NCBI RefSeq assembly: GCF_030811655.1
Contig: NZ_JAUSRE010000018.1
Location: forward strand, 46,469-110,468
Source: Pseudarthrobacter enclensis
Lineage (GTDB): Bacteria; Actinomycetota; Actinomycetes; Actinomycetales; Micrococcaceae
Direction: 5' to 3'
DNA: 64,000 nucleotides
The notes beneath the pieces were generated by a model that searched no databases, was not told the DNA's origin, and saw nothing but the letters and a program-made list of their open reading frames with translations. Shown piece by piece: positions 33,572-43,319 of the stretch. Both the position numbers and the translations under genes were made by a program. Every line of letters starts with the position of its first letter. Within the stretch, counting starts at the first letter, position 1.

Positions 33572-35050
33572 TCAGCCCAGGAGCGCGCTCCAGTCCACGG
33601 GTTCGTTTGCGGCCGGCTTGCCTTTGGTTTGTCCGGTCCGGGCATTGCTTCGCGGTTTCGGTTTCGCCGGCTTTTCCTGCGCCCCCTGAATCGGTGGCCC
33701 CCAAGGCAGGGCAAAGGCAGGCACCGCCTCACCCAGCTGCACACCGTGCGGCGGCACCACCAGGACACCGTCGGCAGCGGCCAGCCCGCGCATCATCCCG
33801 GGCCCTGTGTGCTGTGCCGGGGCGGCCATGCCGTACAGCAGGCGGAAGGGCATGAGCCTGGTACGGCCGGGGTCGGGTTCGATCATCGTCCCGCAGGGAA
33901 CTTCCTCCACCGCGGGCATTGCACGGTGGCCCAGGGCGGCGAGCAGCGGGGCGCCTACGGTGGAGAGGGCCATCATGGCTGCCAGGGGGTTGCCGGGCAG
34001 CCCCAGGACAAAGCGCCCGTCCGGAAGTTCGGCGAGGACCGCGGGATGGCCCGGCCGCATGGCCACGCCGTCGATGACCAGCCGGCCGCCAAGTTCAGCC
34101 ACTGCGCGCCGGAGGTGGTCCGTTCCCGAACGGCCAGTACCCCCGGTGGTGATGACGACGTCGGCAGGCAGGCCGGGTGCGTCCGGCAGCCCCGGCACCA
34201 CGTCTTCGAGCGCTGCGAGCCATTCACCATACGAGTCGCCGATCCGCTGTTGTCCCGCAGGAATGCCTCCCAGCATGGAAACGACATCAGGCAATTGCGG
34301 GCCGAACGTGTCGCGCACCTGTCCGGGGGCAGGGGTACCGCGTTCCACCACCTCGGCCCCGGTCAGCACCAGGCGCACCACGGGCTTTCCCTGGACCTGC
34401 ACTTCGTCGTAGCCGGCCAGGGCTGCCAATGCCAGATGGGCGGGGTTGAGTTCTACCCCTGCCTTGACCAGGATGTCCCCTTCAAGGGCTTCCTCCCCGG
34501 CCTTCCTGATGTGTTCGCCGGCGCGGGGCTCCCCTGGCCGCGCCTTGCCCCCGGTCATCAGGACAGGCAGGCCGTCATCGTCCCGGCCAAGGACGGCGCT
34601 CTCGGTCCGGAGGACTGCCTTGCCGCCGGGAGGGATCAGCCCTCCCGTGGCTATGGGACTCGCCTGGTGCGGCGCCAACCTGGTGCCAGGCTCCACCGGA
34701 ATCCACGGGCCGCTTCCATTGACCACCCAGCCGTCCATCGCCGAAGAAGCGTAATGCGGCATGTCCTGACGTGCCACGATGTCCTGGTCCAGCCTGCGGC
34801 CCAAGGCCGCCCCCAATGCCACGGGCCCAGAAGGGATGGGAGTGGCGGCGTCGTATGCCGCTCGCCTTGCCTCTTCCCACGTGTGGGCAGCGTGATGGTG
34901 GGCAGTGTGATGGGGTTCAGCTTCGCCGTGGCCGGCATCCACTGACGCTGCCCCGTCGATGCTGGCTTCTGCAGGTCCGGATTCTCCGGCCGGGACTGAC
35001 GCTTCCGTCCCCGGCGGAACCTGGGGACGGCTCAGGGGTCCTGCCGTCAT
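33572..35050 (-). CDS. moeA: Molybdopterin molybdenumtransferase MoeA with a His-rich N-terminal extension
   Basis: A 492-residue MoeA, longer than the usual 400-410. The MoeA core starts near residue 55 (TWEEARRAAYDAATPIPSG) and contains MPHYASSAMDGW, the MoCF_biosynth motif TTGGTGRSGTDHLRRA and the C-terminal LPGNPLAAMMALSTV. About 50 extra N-terminal residues are acidic and histidine-rich (GEAEPHHTAHHHAAH), perhaps binding metal. A basic C-terminal tail (about 450-490) is also unusual. It inserts molybdate into adenylylated molybdopterin. It overlaps DUF6457 by four bases. Confidence 0.93.
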   Translation of the reverse strand: MTAGPLSRPQVPPGTEASVPAGESGPAEASIDGAASVDAGHGEAEPHHTAHHHAAHTWEEARRAAYDAATPIPSGPVALGAALGRRLDQDIVARQDMPHYASSAMDGWVVNGSGPWIPVEPGTRLAPHQASPIATGGLIPPGGKAVLRTESAVLGRDDDGLPVLMTGGKARPGEPRAGEHIRKAGEEALEGDILVKAGVELNPAHLALAALAGYDEVQVQGKPVVRLVLTGAEVVERGTPAPGQVRDTFGPQLPDVVSMLGGIPAGQQRIGDSYGEWLAALEDVVPGLPDAPGLPADVVITTGGTGRSGTDHLRRAVAELGGRLVIDGVAMRPGHPAVLAELPDGRFVLGLPGNPLAAMMALSTVGAPLLAALGHRAMPAVEEVPCGTMIEPDPGRTRLMPFRLLYGMAAPAQHTGPGMMRGLAAADGVLVVPPHGVQLGEAVPAFALPWGPPIQGAQEKPAKPKPRSNARTGQTKGKPAANEPVDWSALLG

Positions 35051-35343
35051 TCGCCGGGAGTCCCGGCGGTGGCTTCCTTGCCGTAATCAGCTGCCAGGGA
35101 ACGCGCTACGGCCAGCGCCGAATCCATGGAGGCGGAGTCCATTTCCCTGCCCGGGGCAGCGGCCAAGCCCGCGGCGAAGCCGGCAATGAAGGTGGTGAGC
35201 GGAGCTGCAGGCCGGACGACGGCATGGGCGGCGACGCCTGCAAGTGACAGCACCGCATTGACGTCCACCTGGACGTCCTCAAGCTTGTAGGCCTGGAGGA
35301 GCGCCCTGCACCACTCTTCCAGCGTTTCGTCCTGGCTTTTCAC
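35047..35343 (-). CDS. DUF6457 protein in the molybdenum-cofactor cluster
   Basis: A 98-residue, mainly helical protein (EEWCRALLQAYKLEDVQVDVN, then LSLAGVAAHAVVRPAAPLTTF). It matches the small DUF6457 proteins that accompany mobA and moeA in actinobacteria. It starts with GTG and overlaps both neighbours by four bases, so mobA, this gene and moeA are translationally coupled. An accessory role in cofactor synthesis is inferred from this; no catalytic motif is seen. Confidence 0.8.
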   Translation of the reverse strand: MKSQDETLEEWCRALLQAYKLEDVQVDVNAVLSLAGVAAHAVVRPAAPLTTFIAGFAAGLAAAPGREMDSASMDSALAVARSLAADYGKEATAGTPGE

Positions 35344-36071
35344 GTATTGCCTCCCACGTTAGCTCCGCCTGCGCGCCGGTCCTGGCTTCCGCGCTGGTTC
35401 CCGGCGGCGATCCCCAGCGCGGCAGCATCCTCCCAGGTATCCACATCGGAGGTGGACCCGGCGGGGACTGTGACTAGCTGCACGTCCAGACTAGCAAGGA
35501 GCGCACGGACGGACGCGTTGACCAAAGCTTTGCGTGCGGCCAACTCCCTGCACGCCCTGTTTAACTCTTCCGTGCTATAAAAAGCTGCCAAGGGCTGGAC
35601 CCTGCCGCCCTCATCCCTGGCCATGACGCCCCGGCCGGCGGCTCCCCCGGCCAGTGCCCGGTCAGCGCAGTCGGCAAGTGCGTCGCGCAGCGCTGACACG
35701 GCCCCGGCCGCCAGCGGCATGTCGCAGGCCAGCACCAGGGTGTGCGGTGCCGGTCCCGCATTGTCCGCCAGGGTGGCCAGGCCGGCGGCGATGGCAGCTG
35801 CGGGGCCGGCAAATGGTGGTTCCTCCCGGCAGGTCAGCAGGCCGGACGCCCAGGACGGCGGAGCGAGTGGGGCTTCGGTAGAGTCGCTGGCCCGCAGAAA
35901 ATCAATTCCGCCTACCACGACAGTTCGGCGGGCGCCCGCCGACGCAGCCACGGCGCGCTCCAGCAGCGTCTGGCCCCGGAAGACCAGCGACTGCTTGGGG
36001 ACGCCACCCAACCGCGAAGAACGTCCACCAGCCAGGACCAGGGCATCAAAAACCAGCCTGTTCGCTTCCAT
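35340..36071 (-). CDS. mobA: Molybdenum cofactor guanylyltransferase-like protein
   Basis: A 243-residue nucleotidyltransferase. The N-terminal loop LVLAGGRSSRLGGVPKQSL is the MobA-type GTP-binding motif, and LVLACDMPLAAGAV carries the metal-binding Asp. A C-terminal DVDTWEDAAAL supports the MobA/NTP-transferase-3 assignment. MobA attaches GMP to molybdopterin, giving the dinucleotide cofactor used by formate dehydrogenases, in agreement with fdhD downstream. It is the first gene of the overlapping mobA-DUF6457-moeA set. A MocA-like cytidylyltransferase is the alternative. Confidence 0.85.
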   Translation of the reverse strand: MEANRLVFDALVLAGGRSSRLGGVPKQSLVFRGQTLLERAVAASAGARRTVVVGGIDFLRASDSTEAPLAPPSWASGLLTCREEPPFAGPAAAIAAGLATLADNAGPAPHTLVLACDMPLAAGAVSALRDALADCADRALAGGAAGRGVMARDEGGRVQPLAAFYSTEELNRACRELAARKALVNASVRALLASLDVQLVTVPAGSTSDVDTWEDAAALGIAAGNQRGSQDRRAGGANVGGNT

Positions 36072-36115
36072 TCACCCAGCCTAGCGACCAGACGCTCCGC
36101 TGGCCGCAGGAGGGG

Positions 36116-36616
36116 TCAGGCAGCGCGCTCGGGAAGCAGGAAGGGATCCCATGCCGGGGTTGGCTTCTCGAGTTCCTTGATCTGCCAAATCGTTCCCCGC
36201 GGCGGCTCGGGCACAAACCGCAGGGTCCAACCCATCTCAGCAGGGGTGTGGTCACCCTTGACGTTGTTGCAGCGCAGGCAGGCGGCCACCAGATTCTCCC
36301 ACGAATCGGCCCCGCCACGTGACTTTGGGTGCACGTGGTCGATCGTGTGCGCCGCCTTACCGCAGTACGCACATTTGTGTCCATCGCGCCGGAGCACGCC
36401 CCTGCGGCTGACCGCCGTGGAGTGGTTATACCGGGGCCGGATGTATCTGTTGAGGAGGATCACGGACGGGCGCCCAAGGACGTCGGTTGGCCCCACGACG
36501 GGGTCGTCCCCTTCGGCCACAACGCTCGCCTTGCCCGTGAGCACAAGCACCAGCGCCCGGCGGAAGGTGATTACCGCCAGCGGTTCATATCCAGCATTCA
36601 GAACGAGAGTGCGCAT
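36116..36616 (-). CDS. HNH endonuclease family protein
   Basis: A 166-residue protein with a C-terminal HNH domain: zinc cysteines in HKCAYCGKA and ACLRCNN, and catalytic residues in HTIDHVHPKSRGG and ENLVAAC. The N-terminus MRTLVLNAGYEPLAVITFRRA is the conserved start of a small HNH family common in actinobacteria and usually chromosomal; whether it acts as a nuclease in repair is not established. AGAGG lies upstream of the ATG. The 279-base gap upstream holds a terminator (36820-36846) and otherwise nothing recognised. Confidence 0.88.
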   Translation of the reverse strand: MRTLVLNAGYEPLAVITFRRALVLVLTGKASVVAEGDDPVVGPTDVLGRPSVILLNRYIRPRYNHSTAVSRRGVLRRDGHKCAYCGKAAHTIDHVHPKSRGGADSWENLVAACLRCNNVKGDHTPAEMGWTLRFVPEPPRGTIWQIKELEKPTPAWDPFLLPERAA

Positions 36617-36819
36617 GCACTTACCTCTTCACGGCCGCACCCGTCAGGGGCACGAGGGCCGGCTGCCCTCGGCATGTCCGGGCTATGGATCGACATCACA
36701 AGAGTAAACAAAGAAGTGCAAAATCAGGTAATCGCCCACTCGGCGGCCTCTCCGGCGACCTGGCGGCCGGGGCGGGAGGTCGAGTGAACGCGACCGGCCG
36801 GGAGATTTTAACGACAAAA

Positions 36820-36846
36820 GGACCCCTGCCTCATTGGCAGGGGTCC
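36820..36846 (-). terminator. Intrinsic terminator of the NlpC/P60 genes
   Basis: GGACCCCTGCC and GGCAGGGGTCC form an 11-bp perfect stem with a five-base loop, followed on the minus-strand transcript by UUUUGUCGUU. It lies 50 bases past the first NlpC/P60 stop. Confidence 0.9.
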
Positions 36847-36895
36847 CCGCGGCGATCCTTTGGCCGGCGTCCGTTCAGGCCGGCAGCGGGAATGC

Positions 36896-37230
36896 CTAGC
36901 TGACGCGGATGAAGACGGGGCCGGAACCGACGTTGGCGCTGAACACCACGGTCTGGTTTCCGTTGAAGCCGCCGTGGACAGCCATGCCGTTACCGGCGTA
37001 CACAGCGATGTGGGCCATTCCGGAGCCGCCGTTGGCGTAGTAGATGAGGTCGCCCGGCTGCGCCTCGGCTGCACTGACCGTGCGGCCCAGGGAGAGGTAA
37101 CCGGCAGGCCAGTCGTGGAAGTGGATTCCGACGGCAGCCAGGGAGTTGGTGACCAGCATGGTGCAGTCCTGCACCACGCCCAACTGGGCGTAGGCCGCGG
37201 CCAGGATGGCAGCACCCTTGCCACTGGCGG
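36896..37230 (-). repeat. Near-identical direct repeat with 37764-38098
   Basis: The 3' third of NlpC/P60 copy 1 matches that of copy 2 at all but a handful of about 330 bases, and most mismatches cluster in the inner portion. The upstream halves of the two genes differ clearly. This points to recent gene conversion or a recent partial duplication. Confidence 0.85.
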
Positions 37231-37657
37231 AAGGGTGGGCGGCAGGAGCGGCCGGAGCAGAGGCAAGGGTGGCCGTGACCTTCGGAGCGGCAGCCGGCTG
37301 GGCTGCGGGGGCAGCTTCCTGCACCGCAACCTGGGGCTCGGGCTCGGCGACGGGAGCCGGCGTGGTGGTCACAGCCGGCTTCTCGAAGCTGATGGCGATG
37401 GTGGAAGCCGCAGAAATCGGCGCGTCGACAGCGGATTCAACTTCCATGGCGGACGCCGGCGCGGAATCACGCTTGGCGTTGGCATCAGCGGCATTTGCGG
37501 CGATGCCGCTGGTCAGGACCAGACCGGAAGCGGCGGCAATCACAGCGGCCTGACGGCCCATTCCGCCGGCGTTGTCGGTGACAGCCTTGGCGATAACAGC
37601 GATTGAGTTGGTTTTGGTGACCTCGGCGCGGTGCCGTGCGGTAGCACGAGTCGTCAT
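36896..37657 (-). CDS. Secreted NlpC/P60 cell-wall peptidase, copy 1
   Basis: A 253-residue exported protein. A basic N-region and hydrophobic stretch (GRQAAVIAAASGLVLTSGIAANA, split here by no motif) form a long signal peptide; an Ala/Pro-rich linker (about 90-135) leads to a C-terminal NlpC/P60 domain. The catalytic Cys is in VQDCTMLVTNS, the His in GMAHIAVYAGN, and GDLIYYANGG is typical. Such enzymes cut peptidoglycan stem peptides. The ATG at 37657, with AGAGAG upstream, is preferred over the longer frame. The last 110 codons are almost identical in DNA to copy 2 just upstream. Confidence 0.9.
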   Translation of the reverse strand: MTTRATARHRAEVTKTNSIAVIAKAVTDNAGGMGRQAAVIAAASGLVLTSGIAANAADANAKRDSAPASAMEVESAVDAPISAASTIAISFEKPAVTTTPAPVAEPEPQVAVQEAAPAAQPAAAPKVTATLASAPAAPAAHPSASGKGAAILAAAYAQLGVVQDCTMLVTNSLAAVGIHFHDWPAGYLSLGRTVSAAEAQPGDLIYYANGGSGMAHIAVYAGNGMAVHGGFNGNQTVVFSANVGSGPVFIRVS

Positions 37658-37714
37658 CAGTTCTCTCTTTCGTTTTTCCTCAGGCGGCTGTGGCCGGGCA
37701 GAGGGAGTTGGACC

Positions 37715-37741
37715 CGCCGGCATCTTGGGGGCATGCCGGCG
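37715..37741 (-). terminator. Hairpin between the two NlpC/P60 genes
   Basis: CGCCGGCAT (37715-37723) and ATGCCGGCG (37733-37741) pair perfectly around a nine-base loop, 23 bases past the stop of copy 2. There is no T-run, so it may act as partial terminator or RNA stabiliser between tandem genes. Confidence 0.45.
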
Positions 37742-37763
37742 CGTCCCGAACGGGGGTTAGCTA

Positions 37764-38098
37764 TTAGGAAACGCGGATGAAGACGGGGCCGGAACCGACG
37801 TTGGCGCTGAACACCACGGTCTGGTTTCCGTTGAAGCCGCCGTGGACAGCCATGCCGTTACCGGCGTACACAGCGATGTGGGCCATTCCGGAGCCGCCGT
37901 TGGCGTAGTAGATGAGGTCGCCCGGCTGCGCCTCGGCTGCACTGACCGTGCGGCCCAGGGAGAGGTAACCGGCAGGCCAGTCGTGGAAGTGGATTCCGAC
38001 GGCGGCCAGGGAGTTAGTGACCAGCATGGTGCAGTCCTGCATCACGCCCAGCTGGGCGTAGGCCGCGGCCAGGATGGCAGCACCCTTGCCGCTGGCGG
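37764..38098 (-). repeat. Near-identical direct repeat with 36896-37230
   Basis: This is the second copy of the repeated NlpC/P60-encoding segment, including identical stretches longer than 200 bases around the catalytic His and the C-terminus. Confidence 0.85.
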
Positions 38099-38510
38099 AA
38101 GGCTGTGCGGCAGGAGCAGAGCCGGTGGCAACGGCTGCCGTGACCTTTGCACCCGCAGCCGGCTGGGCTGCGGGGGCAGCTTCCTGCACGGCGACCTGGG
38201 GCTCGGGAGCCGGAGCAGCGGTGGTCTTGACGGTGGGCCGTTCAAAGGAAACCGTGGCGGTGGGGGCGGCGGTCACGGCGAGCGACGTCTGCGCCGAACC
38301 GGACTCGGTGGAAGCGGAGACACCGGCAGTGGTGTCAGCTGCAGTGGCCGGCAGGCCCATGCTCAGAACCAGGCCCGATGCGGCGGCCACAACGGCAGCC
38401 TGGCGCCCTACGGTTCCGGCGTTTGCAGTCATGGCCCTGGATACGGCATCCAAGGGGTTGGTGCGCACCGTTTGGGCACGGTGGCGCGCAGAATGATGGC
38501 GTGAAGACAC
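37764..38510 (-). CDS. Secreted NlpC/P60 cell-wall peptidase, copy 2
   Basis: A 248-residue paralogue of copy 1 with the same plan: signal peptide, Ala/Pro-rich linker and C-terminal NlpC/P60 domain (Cys in MQDCTMLVTNS, His in GMAHIAVYAGN). The start is the GTG at 38510, eight bases after GAGAGG; the longer open frame in front is riboswitch RNA. A c-di-AMP riboswitch directly precedes it, a usual control of secreted wall hydrolases in actinobacteria, where high c-di-AMP shuts off expression. Copy 1 lacks its own riboswitch and may be co-transcribed. Confidence 0.9.
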   Translation of the reverse strand: MSSRHHSARHRAQTVRTNPLDAVSRAMTANAGTVGRQAAVVAAASGLVLSMGLPATAADTTAGVSASTESGSAQTSLAVTAAPTATVSFERPTVKTTAAPAPEPQVAVQEAAPAAQPAAGAKVTAAVATGSAPAAQPSASGKGAAILAAAYAQLGVMQDCTMLVTNSLAAVGIHFHDWPAGYLSLGRTVSAAEAQPGDLIYYANGGSGMAHIAVYAGNGMAVHGGFNGNQTVVFSANVGSGPVFIRVS

Positions 38511-38519
38511 GAAGGTAGC

Positions 38520-38695
38520 CTCTCCCAATGCCTGCGAGGTGAGCTGTCGGATTCGGATGGGAGTCACCCGGTCACAAGCTTCCTGGGAAGCTTGTGACTT
38601 AACCCCAAGGCCTTCTGGAGAGAAGGCCAAAAATTGGTTCCCCCGCCCCTGCCAGACGATGAAATGCGAACGGACCTTGAGCGGTGGCAGAGTTA
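38520..38695 (-). promoter_or_regulatory. c-di-AMP riboswitch (ydaO/yuaA type)
   Basis: The minus-strand leader carries the conserved blocks in order: GGGGGAACCAA (about 38645-38635), UUGGGGUUAAG (38608-38598), GGGUGACUCCCAUCCGAAUC (38569-38550) and CCGACAGCU, ending at GGGAGAGG, which is also the ribosome-binding site of NlpC/P60 copy 2. A variable stem GUCACAAGCUU/AAGCUUGUGAC sits between the blocks. This architecture is established for c-di-AMP sensing ahead of cell-wall genes. Confidence 0.93.
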
Positions 38696-38711
38696 GGCAA
38701 TCCACTCAAGA

Positions 38712-38736
38712 GCGTCAACTTCGGAAAAGTTGACGC
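38712..38736 (-). repeat. Perfect 10-bp inverted repeat at the 5' end of the riboswitch leader
   Basis: GCGTCAACTT and AAGTTGACGC flank a five-base loop directly after the predicted transcription start. It could be a 5' stabilising hairpin or an operator; TCAAC/GTTGA arms suit a dimeric DNA-binding protein. Confidence 0.45.
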
Positions 38737-38743
38737 AAGTTAG

Positions 38744-38772
38744 ACGGTACAGGAGTTCTGCTTGAATGTCAC
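38744..38772 (-). promoter_or_regulatory. Promoter of NlpC/P60 copy 2
   Basis: On the minus strand GTGACA (38772-38767), a 17-base spacer and TACCGT (38749-38744) place the start near 38737, just before the hairpin and riboswitch. Confidence 0.45.
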
Positions 38773-38821
38773 ATTCAGGTCACGGCACGTTACCCGGATC
38801 TGAGAGTTGGCAATCATACGG

Positions 38822-39649
38822 TTACAGCCAACCCATCGGATCGACCACTTCGCCGTTCACCTGGACCTCAAAGTGCAGATGGCATCCCGTGGAGGCGCCT
38901 GTGGTACCACTCAGGGCCACAACGTCTCCCCTGGACACGGTCTGCCCCACCTTGACGTTGAATGACGACAGGTGGTTGTAGGTGGTCTCCAGCCCGTTGC
39001 CGTGGTCTATGACCACACGGTTTCCGCCGCCGAACTGGTGCCAGCCTGCGAAAGTCACGGTGCCCGTTGCTGCAGCCATAACAGGCGTCCCGCATTGGGC
39101 CACGAAGTCCTGCCCGCGGTGGAAGTCGCCGGCGCCTCCGGTAATTGGGCTGACCCGGTAACCGAAGGGGGAGGCGGTCACAAGCGAGGCGAGCGGTGCC
39201 GAGAGCGTGCCGGCGGAAGCCGCGCGGGTCACGGAGCCGGCCGACTGGGCGCTGAGGAGCTGCTTGAGCTTCCCGTCCGGGTCCGCCTGGGTCACCACTG
39301 CAGAGCGGCTGAAATCGATTTGAGCGCCAATATCCGCGGAAATCTGGGGTTGCGGACTGACCGACGATGCCGCCAGGGGGGTGGAGCCGGCCGCATCCGT
39401 CGCCATAACCGGACTCGTGGCGGGCATGGCGACTGTCAGGGCTAGACCGGTGGCGGCAAGGGCAATCCCGGCCTTCTGGCCTATGCCGCTGGCGGCGGCA
39501 AACTCCGTCATCTGCCGGAACGGACCCCGCCTGCGCCGGGCATCGCGGTGGAGGTCGCGGGGGCGCTCCGTTGCGGCACCTTCGACAATCCGGGCTGCCG
39601 AAGGGGGGCCGGCCGCGCGGCGGCGTCCCCTGGGGGTCTGCGTGGTCAA
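38822..39649 (-). CDS. Secreted M23-family (LytM/DUF) peptidoglycan endopeptidase
   Basis: A 275-residue exported metallopeptidase. A basic N-terminus rich in Arg precedes a hydrophobic segment (KAGIALAATGLALTVAMPA), then a linker and a C-terminal M23 domain with zinc ligands in FHRGQDFVAQCG (H..D) and GCHLHFEVQVNG (HxH). The TTG at 39649 with AGAGGA upstream is the likely start; the longer frame is part of the riboswitch. It should cut cross-links in the cell wall outside the membrane. It has the same riboswitch control as the NlpC/P60 genes next to it. Confidence 0.9.
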   Translation of the reverse strand: MTTQTPRGRRRAAGPPSAARIVEGAATERPRDLHRDARRRRGPFRQMTEFAAASGIGQKAGIALAATGLALTVAMPATSPVMATDAAGSTPLAASSVSPQPQISADIGAQIDFSRSAVVTQADPDGKLKQLLSAQSAGSVTRAASAGTLSAPLASLVTASPFGYRVSPITGGAGDFHRGQDFVAQCGTPVMAAATGTVTFAGWHQFGGGNRVVIDHGNGLETTYNHLSSFNVKVGQTVSRGDVVALSGTTGASTGCHLHFEVQVNGEVVDPMGWL

Positions 39650-39654
39650 GAAGG

Positions 39655-39880
39655 GTTCCTCTCTGGAGAAGCCTGCGGAGTTAGCTGTCGGATTCGGGTC
39701 AGAGAGATCAAAGACCCGGCCCGCCACCGGCAAGCTTCGGCACAGGGGTATTCCCGGAAGAATCCTTCACTGGAGAGGCTTGCTGCTGACGGACTTCACC
39801 CCAAGGCAGTCCCCCGCTGCCGGTTGTGGTTCCCCCGCCTCTGCCAGTTACGACTCGTGCACCTGATCCGCTGGCAGAGC
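39655..39880 (-). promoter_or_regulatory. c-di-AMP riboswitch (ydaO/yuaA type)
   Basis: Conserved blocks on the minus strand are GGGGGAACCAC (about 39836-39826), UUGGGGUGAAGUCC (39805-39792), GACCCGAAUCCGACAGCUAA (39700-39681) and the terminal AGAGGAACCC used by the ribosome. An upstream CUCUGCCAG/CUGGCAGAG pair (39871-39879 with 39839-39847) closes the 5' side. This fills most of the 355-base gap between the M23 and dtxR-like genes. Confidence 0.92.
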
Positions 39881-39924
39881 TCGGCTCCGGATCAGGTAAC
39901 GCTTAAGTATCAACGATTGCTTCC

Positions 39925-39954
39925 ACTATAGGGGCTAAAGACCCTAGGTAACAA
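39925..39954 (-). promoter_or_regulatory. Promoter of the riboswitch-M23 transcript
   Basis: On the minus strand TTGTTA (39954-39949), an 18-base spacer and TATAGT (39930-39925) form a good vegetative promoter about 40 bases ahead of the riboswitch. Confidence 0.6.
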
Positions 39955-40004
39955 TTCCGTTATCTTTGCGTGGAAGGGCTGTCACGGGGTATGAACTGCC
40001 CCGG

Positions 40005-42108
<2,104 letters not shown>

Positions 42109-42125
42109 CAGCCGGTTAACGTACG

Positions 42126-42160
42126 ACGGCGCCGCCCGGGTTGGTCCCGGGCGGCGCCGT
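42126..42160. terminator. Bidirectional terminator between serC and DUF3027 gene
   Basis: ACGGCGCCGCCCGGG and its exact complement pair over 15 bases around TTGGT. It lies 17 bases past the serC stop and 10 bases past the convergent DUF3027 stop, so it serves both. Confidence 0.85.
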
Positions 42161-42170
42161 TTGCGTGTGG

Positions 42171-42689
42171 TCAGGAAGTCCTTGCCCCGTCCGAAGGCTC
42201 CGCGCCGTCGTCGGACCGCCCTTCGTCCGCAGACCCGTCTCCCACTGCGGAGGATTCTTCCTGCTGTCCGTCCTCGGGTTCCTGCTGCTGCTCGTCCTCG
42301 GGTCGGACGCGTTCAGCCCACGGCACCCACTCCGGCGCAAGGATGGAATCCTCGGACGGGAGCAGGCCCAGCTCGTTGACCGTGACCACCTTGGAGCGCG
42401 AGTTGCGGGTCAGTACCGCGTACCACTGCCAGCCAGCGTAACCGGGCAACCGGGACTCGAACAGGTGGGTGACCAGCCGGTCCCCTTCGCTCTTGGCAGC
42501 CAGGTGCGCTCCGACCGTGGCGGCGGGCGTGATGCTTTCCACCGCGGTCCGGGCAGCATCAACCGCAGCGGCCAGGAAGGCGTCCGGTTTGCCCGTACGC
42601 CAGACCGGCACGCCTGCCTTGCGCTTGGGCGGAGTCTTGGCACCCTGCTCCTGCACTGGCGTGCCCGGCTGGTCAGATTGGGGATTCAT
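42171..42689 (-). CDS. DUF3027 domain protein
   Basis: A 172-residue protein. The central part WRTGKPDAFLAAAVDAARTA, HLFESRLPGYAGWQWYAVLT and DSILAPEWVPWAERVRPED is typical of the actinobacterial DUF3027 family, which often follows a cold-shock gene, as here six bases downstream of it. The C-terminal 45 residues are acidic and low-complexity, and the protein is shorter than many family members. Its role is unknown; partnership with the cold-shock protein is suggested by conserved order. Confidence 0.85.
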   Translation of the reverse strand: MNPQSDQPGTPVQEQGAKTPPKRKAGVPVWRTGKPDAFLAAAVDAARTAVESITPAATVGAHLAAKSEGDRLVTHLFESRLPGYAGWQWYAVLTRNSRSKVVTVNELGLLPSEDSILAPEWVPWAERVRPEDEQQQEPEDGQQEESSAVGDGSADEGRSDDGAEPSDGARTS

Positions 42690-42695
42690 CGGCGC

Positions 42696-43079
42696 TTAGA
42701 CGTCCAGCTCGTCGGCAACCTTGCGCAGGGCGGCCGCGATGGCCTTGCCCTTGTTGCCATCCGGGTACTTGCCCTTGGACAAGGTCCCGGAAAGGTTGTC
42801 CAGGACGGTCACCAGGTCCTGCACCAGCGGAGCGAGGTCCTTGGCGCTGGGGCGCTTGGCCTTGGCAATGGACGGGGTCTTGTCCAGCACCCGCAGGCCC
42901 AGCGCCTGGGCCCCCTTGCGGCCATCCGCCACGCCAAACTCCACCCGGGTTCCGGCCTTCAACTCCGTTACGCCCTCGGGCAGCGACGACTTCGGCAGGA
43001 ATACCTCCTGGCCGTCTTCCCCCGCCAGGAACCCAAAGCCCTTATCCTTGTCATACCACTTGACCTTGCCGGTAGGCAC
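42696..43079 (-). CDS. Cold-shock domain protein with extra C-terminal domain
   Basis: A 127-residue protein: residues 1-65 are a cold-shock domain (VPTGKVKWYDKDKGFGFLAG, VFLPKSSLP, RVEFGVADGRKGAQAL), and residues 70-127 form an extra helical region (KDLAPLVQDLVTVLDNLSGTL, KGKYPDGNKGKAIAAALRKV). Plain Csp proteins are about 67 residues, so the C-terminal region is distinctive of this actinobacterial subfamily. The GTG at 43079 with GAAGAAGG upstream is chosen. It is a likely RNA or single-strand-DNA binder co-transcribed with DUF3027. Confidence 0.9.
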   Translation of the reverse strand: MPTGKVKWYDKDKGFGFLAGEDGQEVFLPKSSLPEGVTELKAGTRVEFGVADGRKGAQALGLRVLDKTPSIAKAKRPSAKDLAPLVQDLVTVLDNLSGTLSKGKYPDGNKGKAIAAALRKVADELDV

Positions 43080-43319
43080 GTAATCAACCTTCTTCGTTCT
43101 GTCATGAGACACGGCCGCCTGCCACCGCATCCGCATTGTTGTGCGGGTTCAAGGTATGGCACGCGCAAACCGTGTTGGTCTGTATCCTTCAAGGTTATCC
43201 TGCCGCGTGCCCAGTTCATGCTTCCGAAGGCATTGTTCCGCCCCAGGCGCAAGGCACGCAGCCCCCGCCCGCAGGCCCGGCTTCGCTGGCAGCCACCTGG
43301 CCGCTGTAGCGTTACGACC

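Noticed and set aside
33540..33591. GGAGCGCGC/GCGCGCTCC repeat around the moeA stop as a terminator
   Set aside because: The arms are far apart (34 bases), one lies in coding sequence and there is no T-run.
36617..36819. Small gene or ncRNA upstream of the HNH gene
   Set aside because: No coding frame with a ribosome site and no strong fold; TTGCAC near 36720 lacks a matching -10.
38511..38705. Coding extension upstream of NlpC/P60 copy 2
   Set aside because: The sequence carries the conserved c-di-AMP riboswitch blocks, so the open frame is accidental.
39650..39733. N-terminal extension of the M23 peptidase
   Set aside because: It overlaps riboswitch blocks and a ribosome site directly precedes the TTG at 39649.
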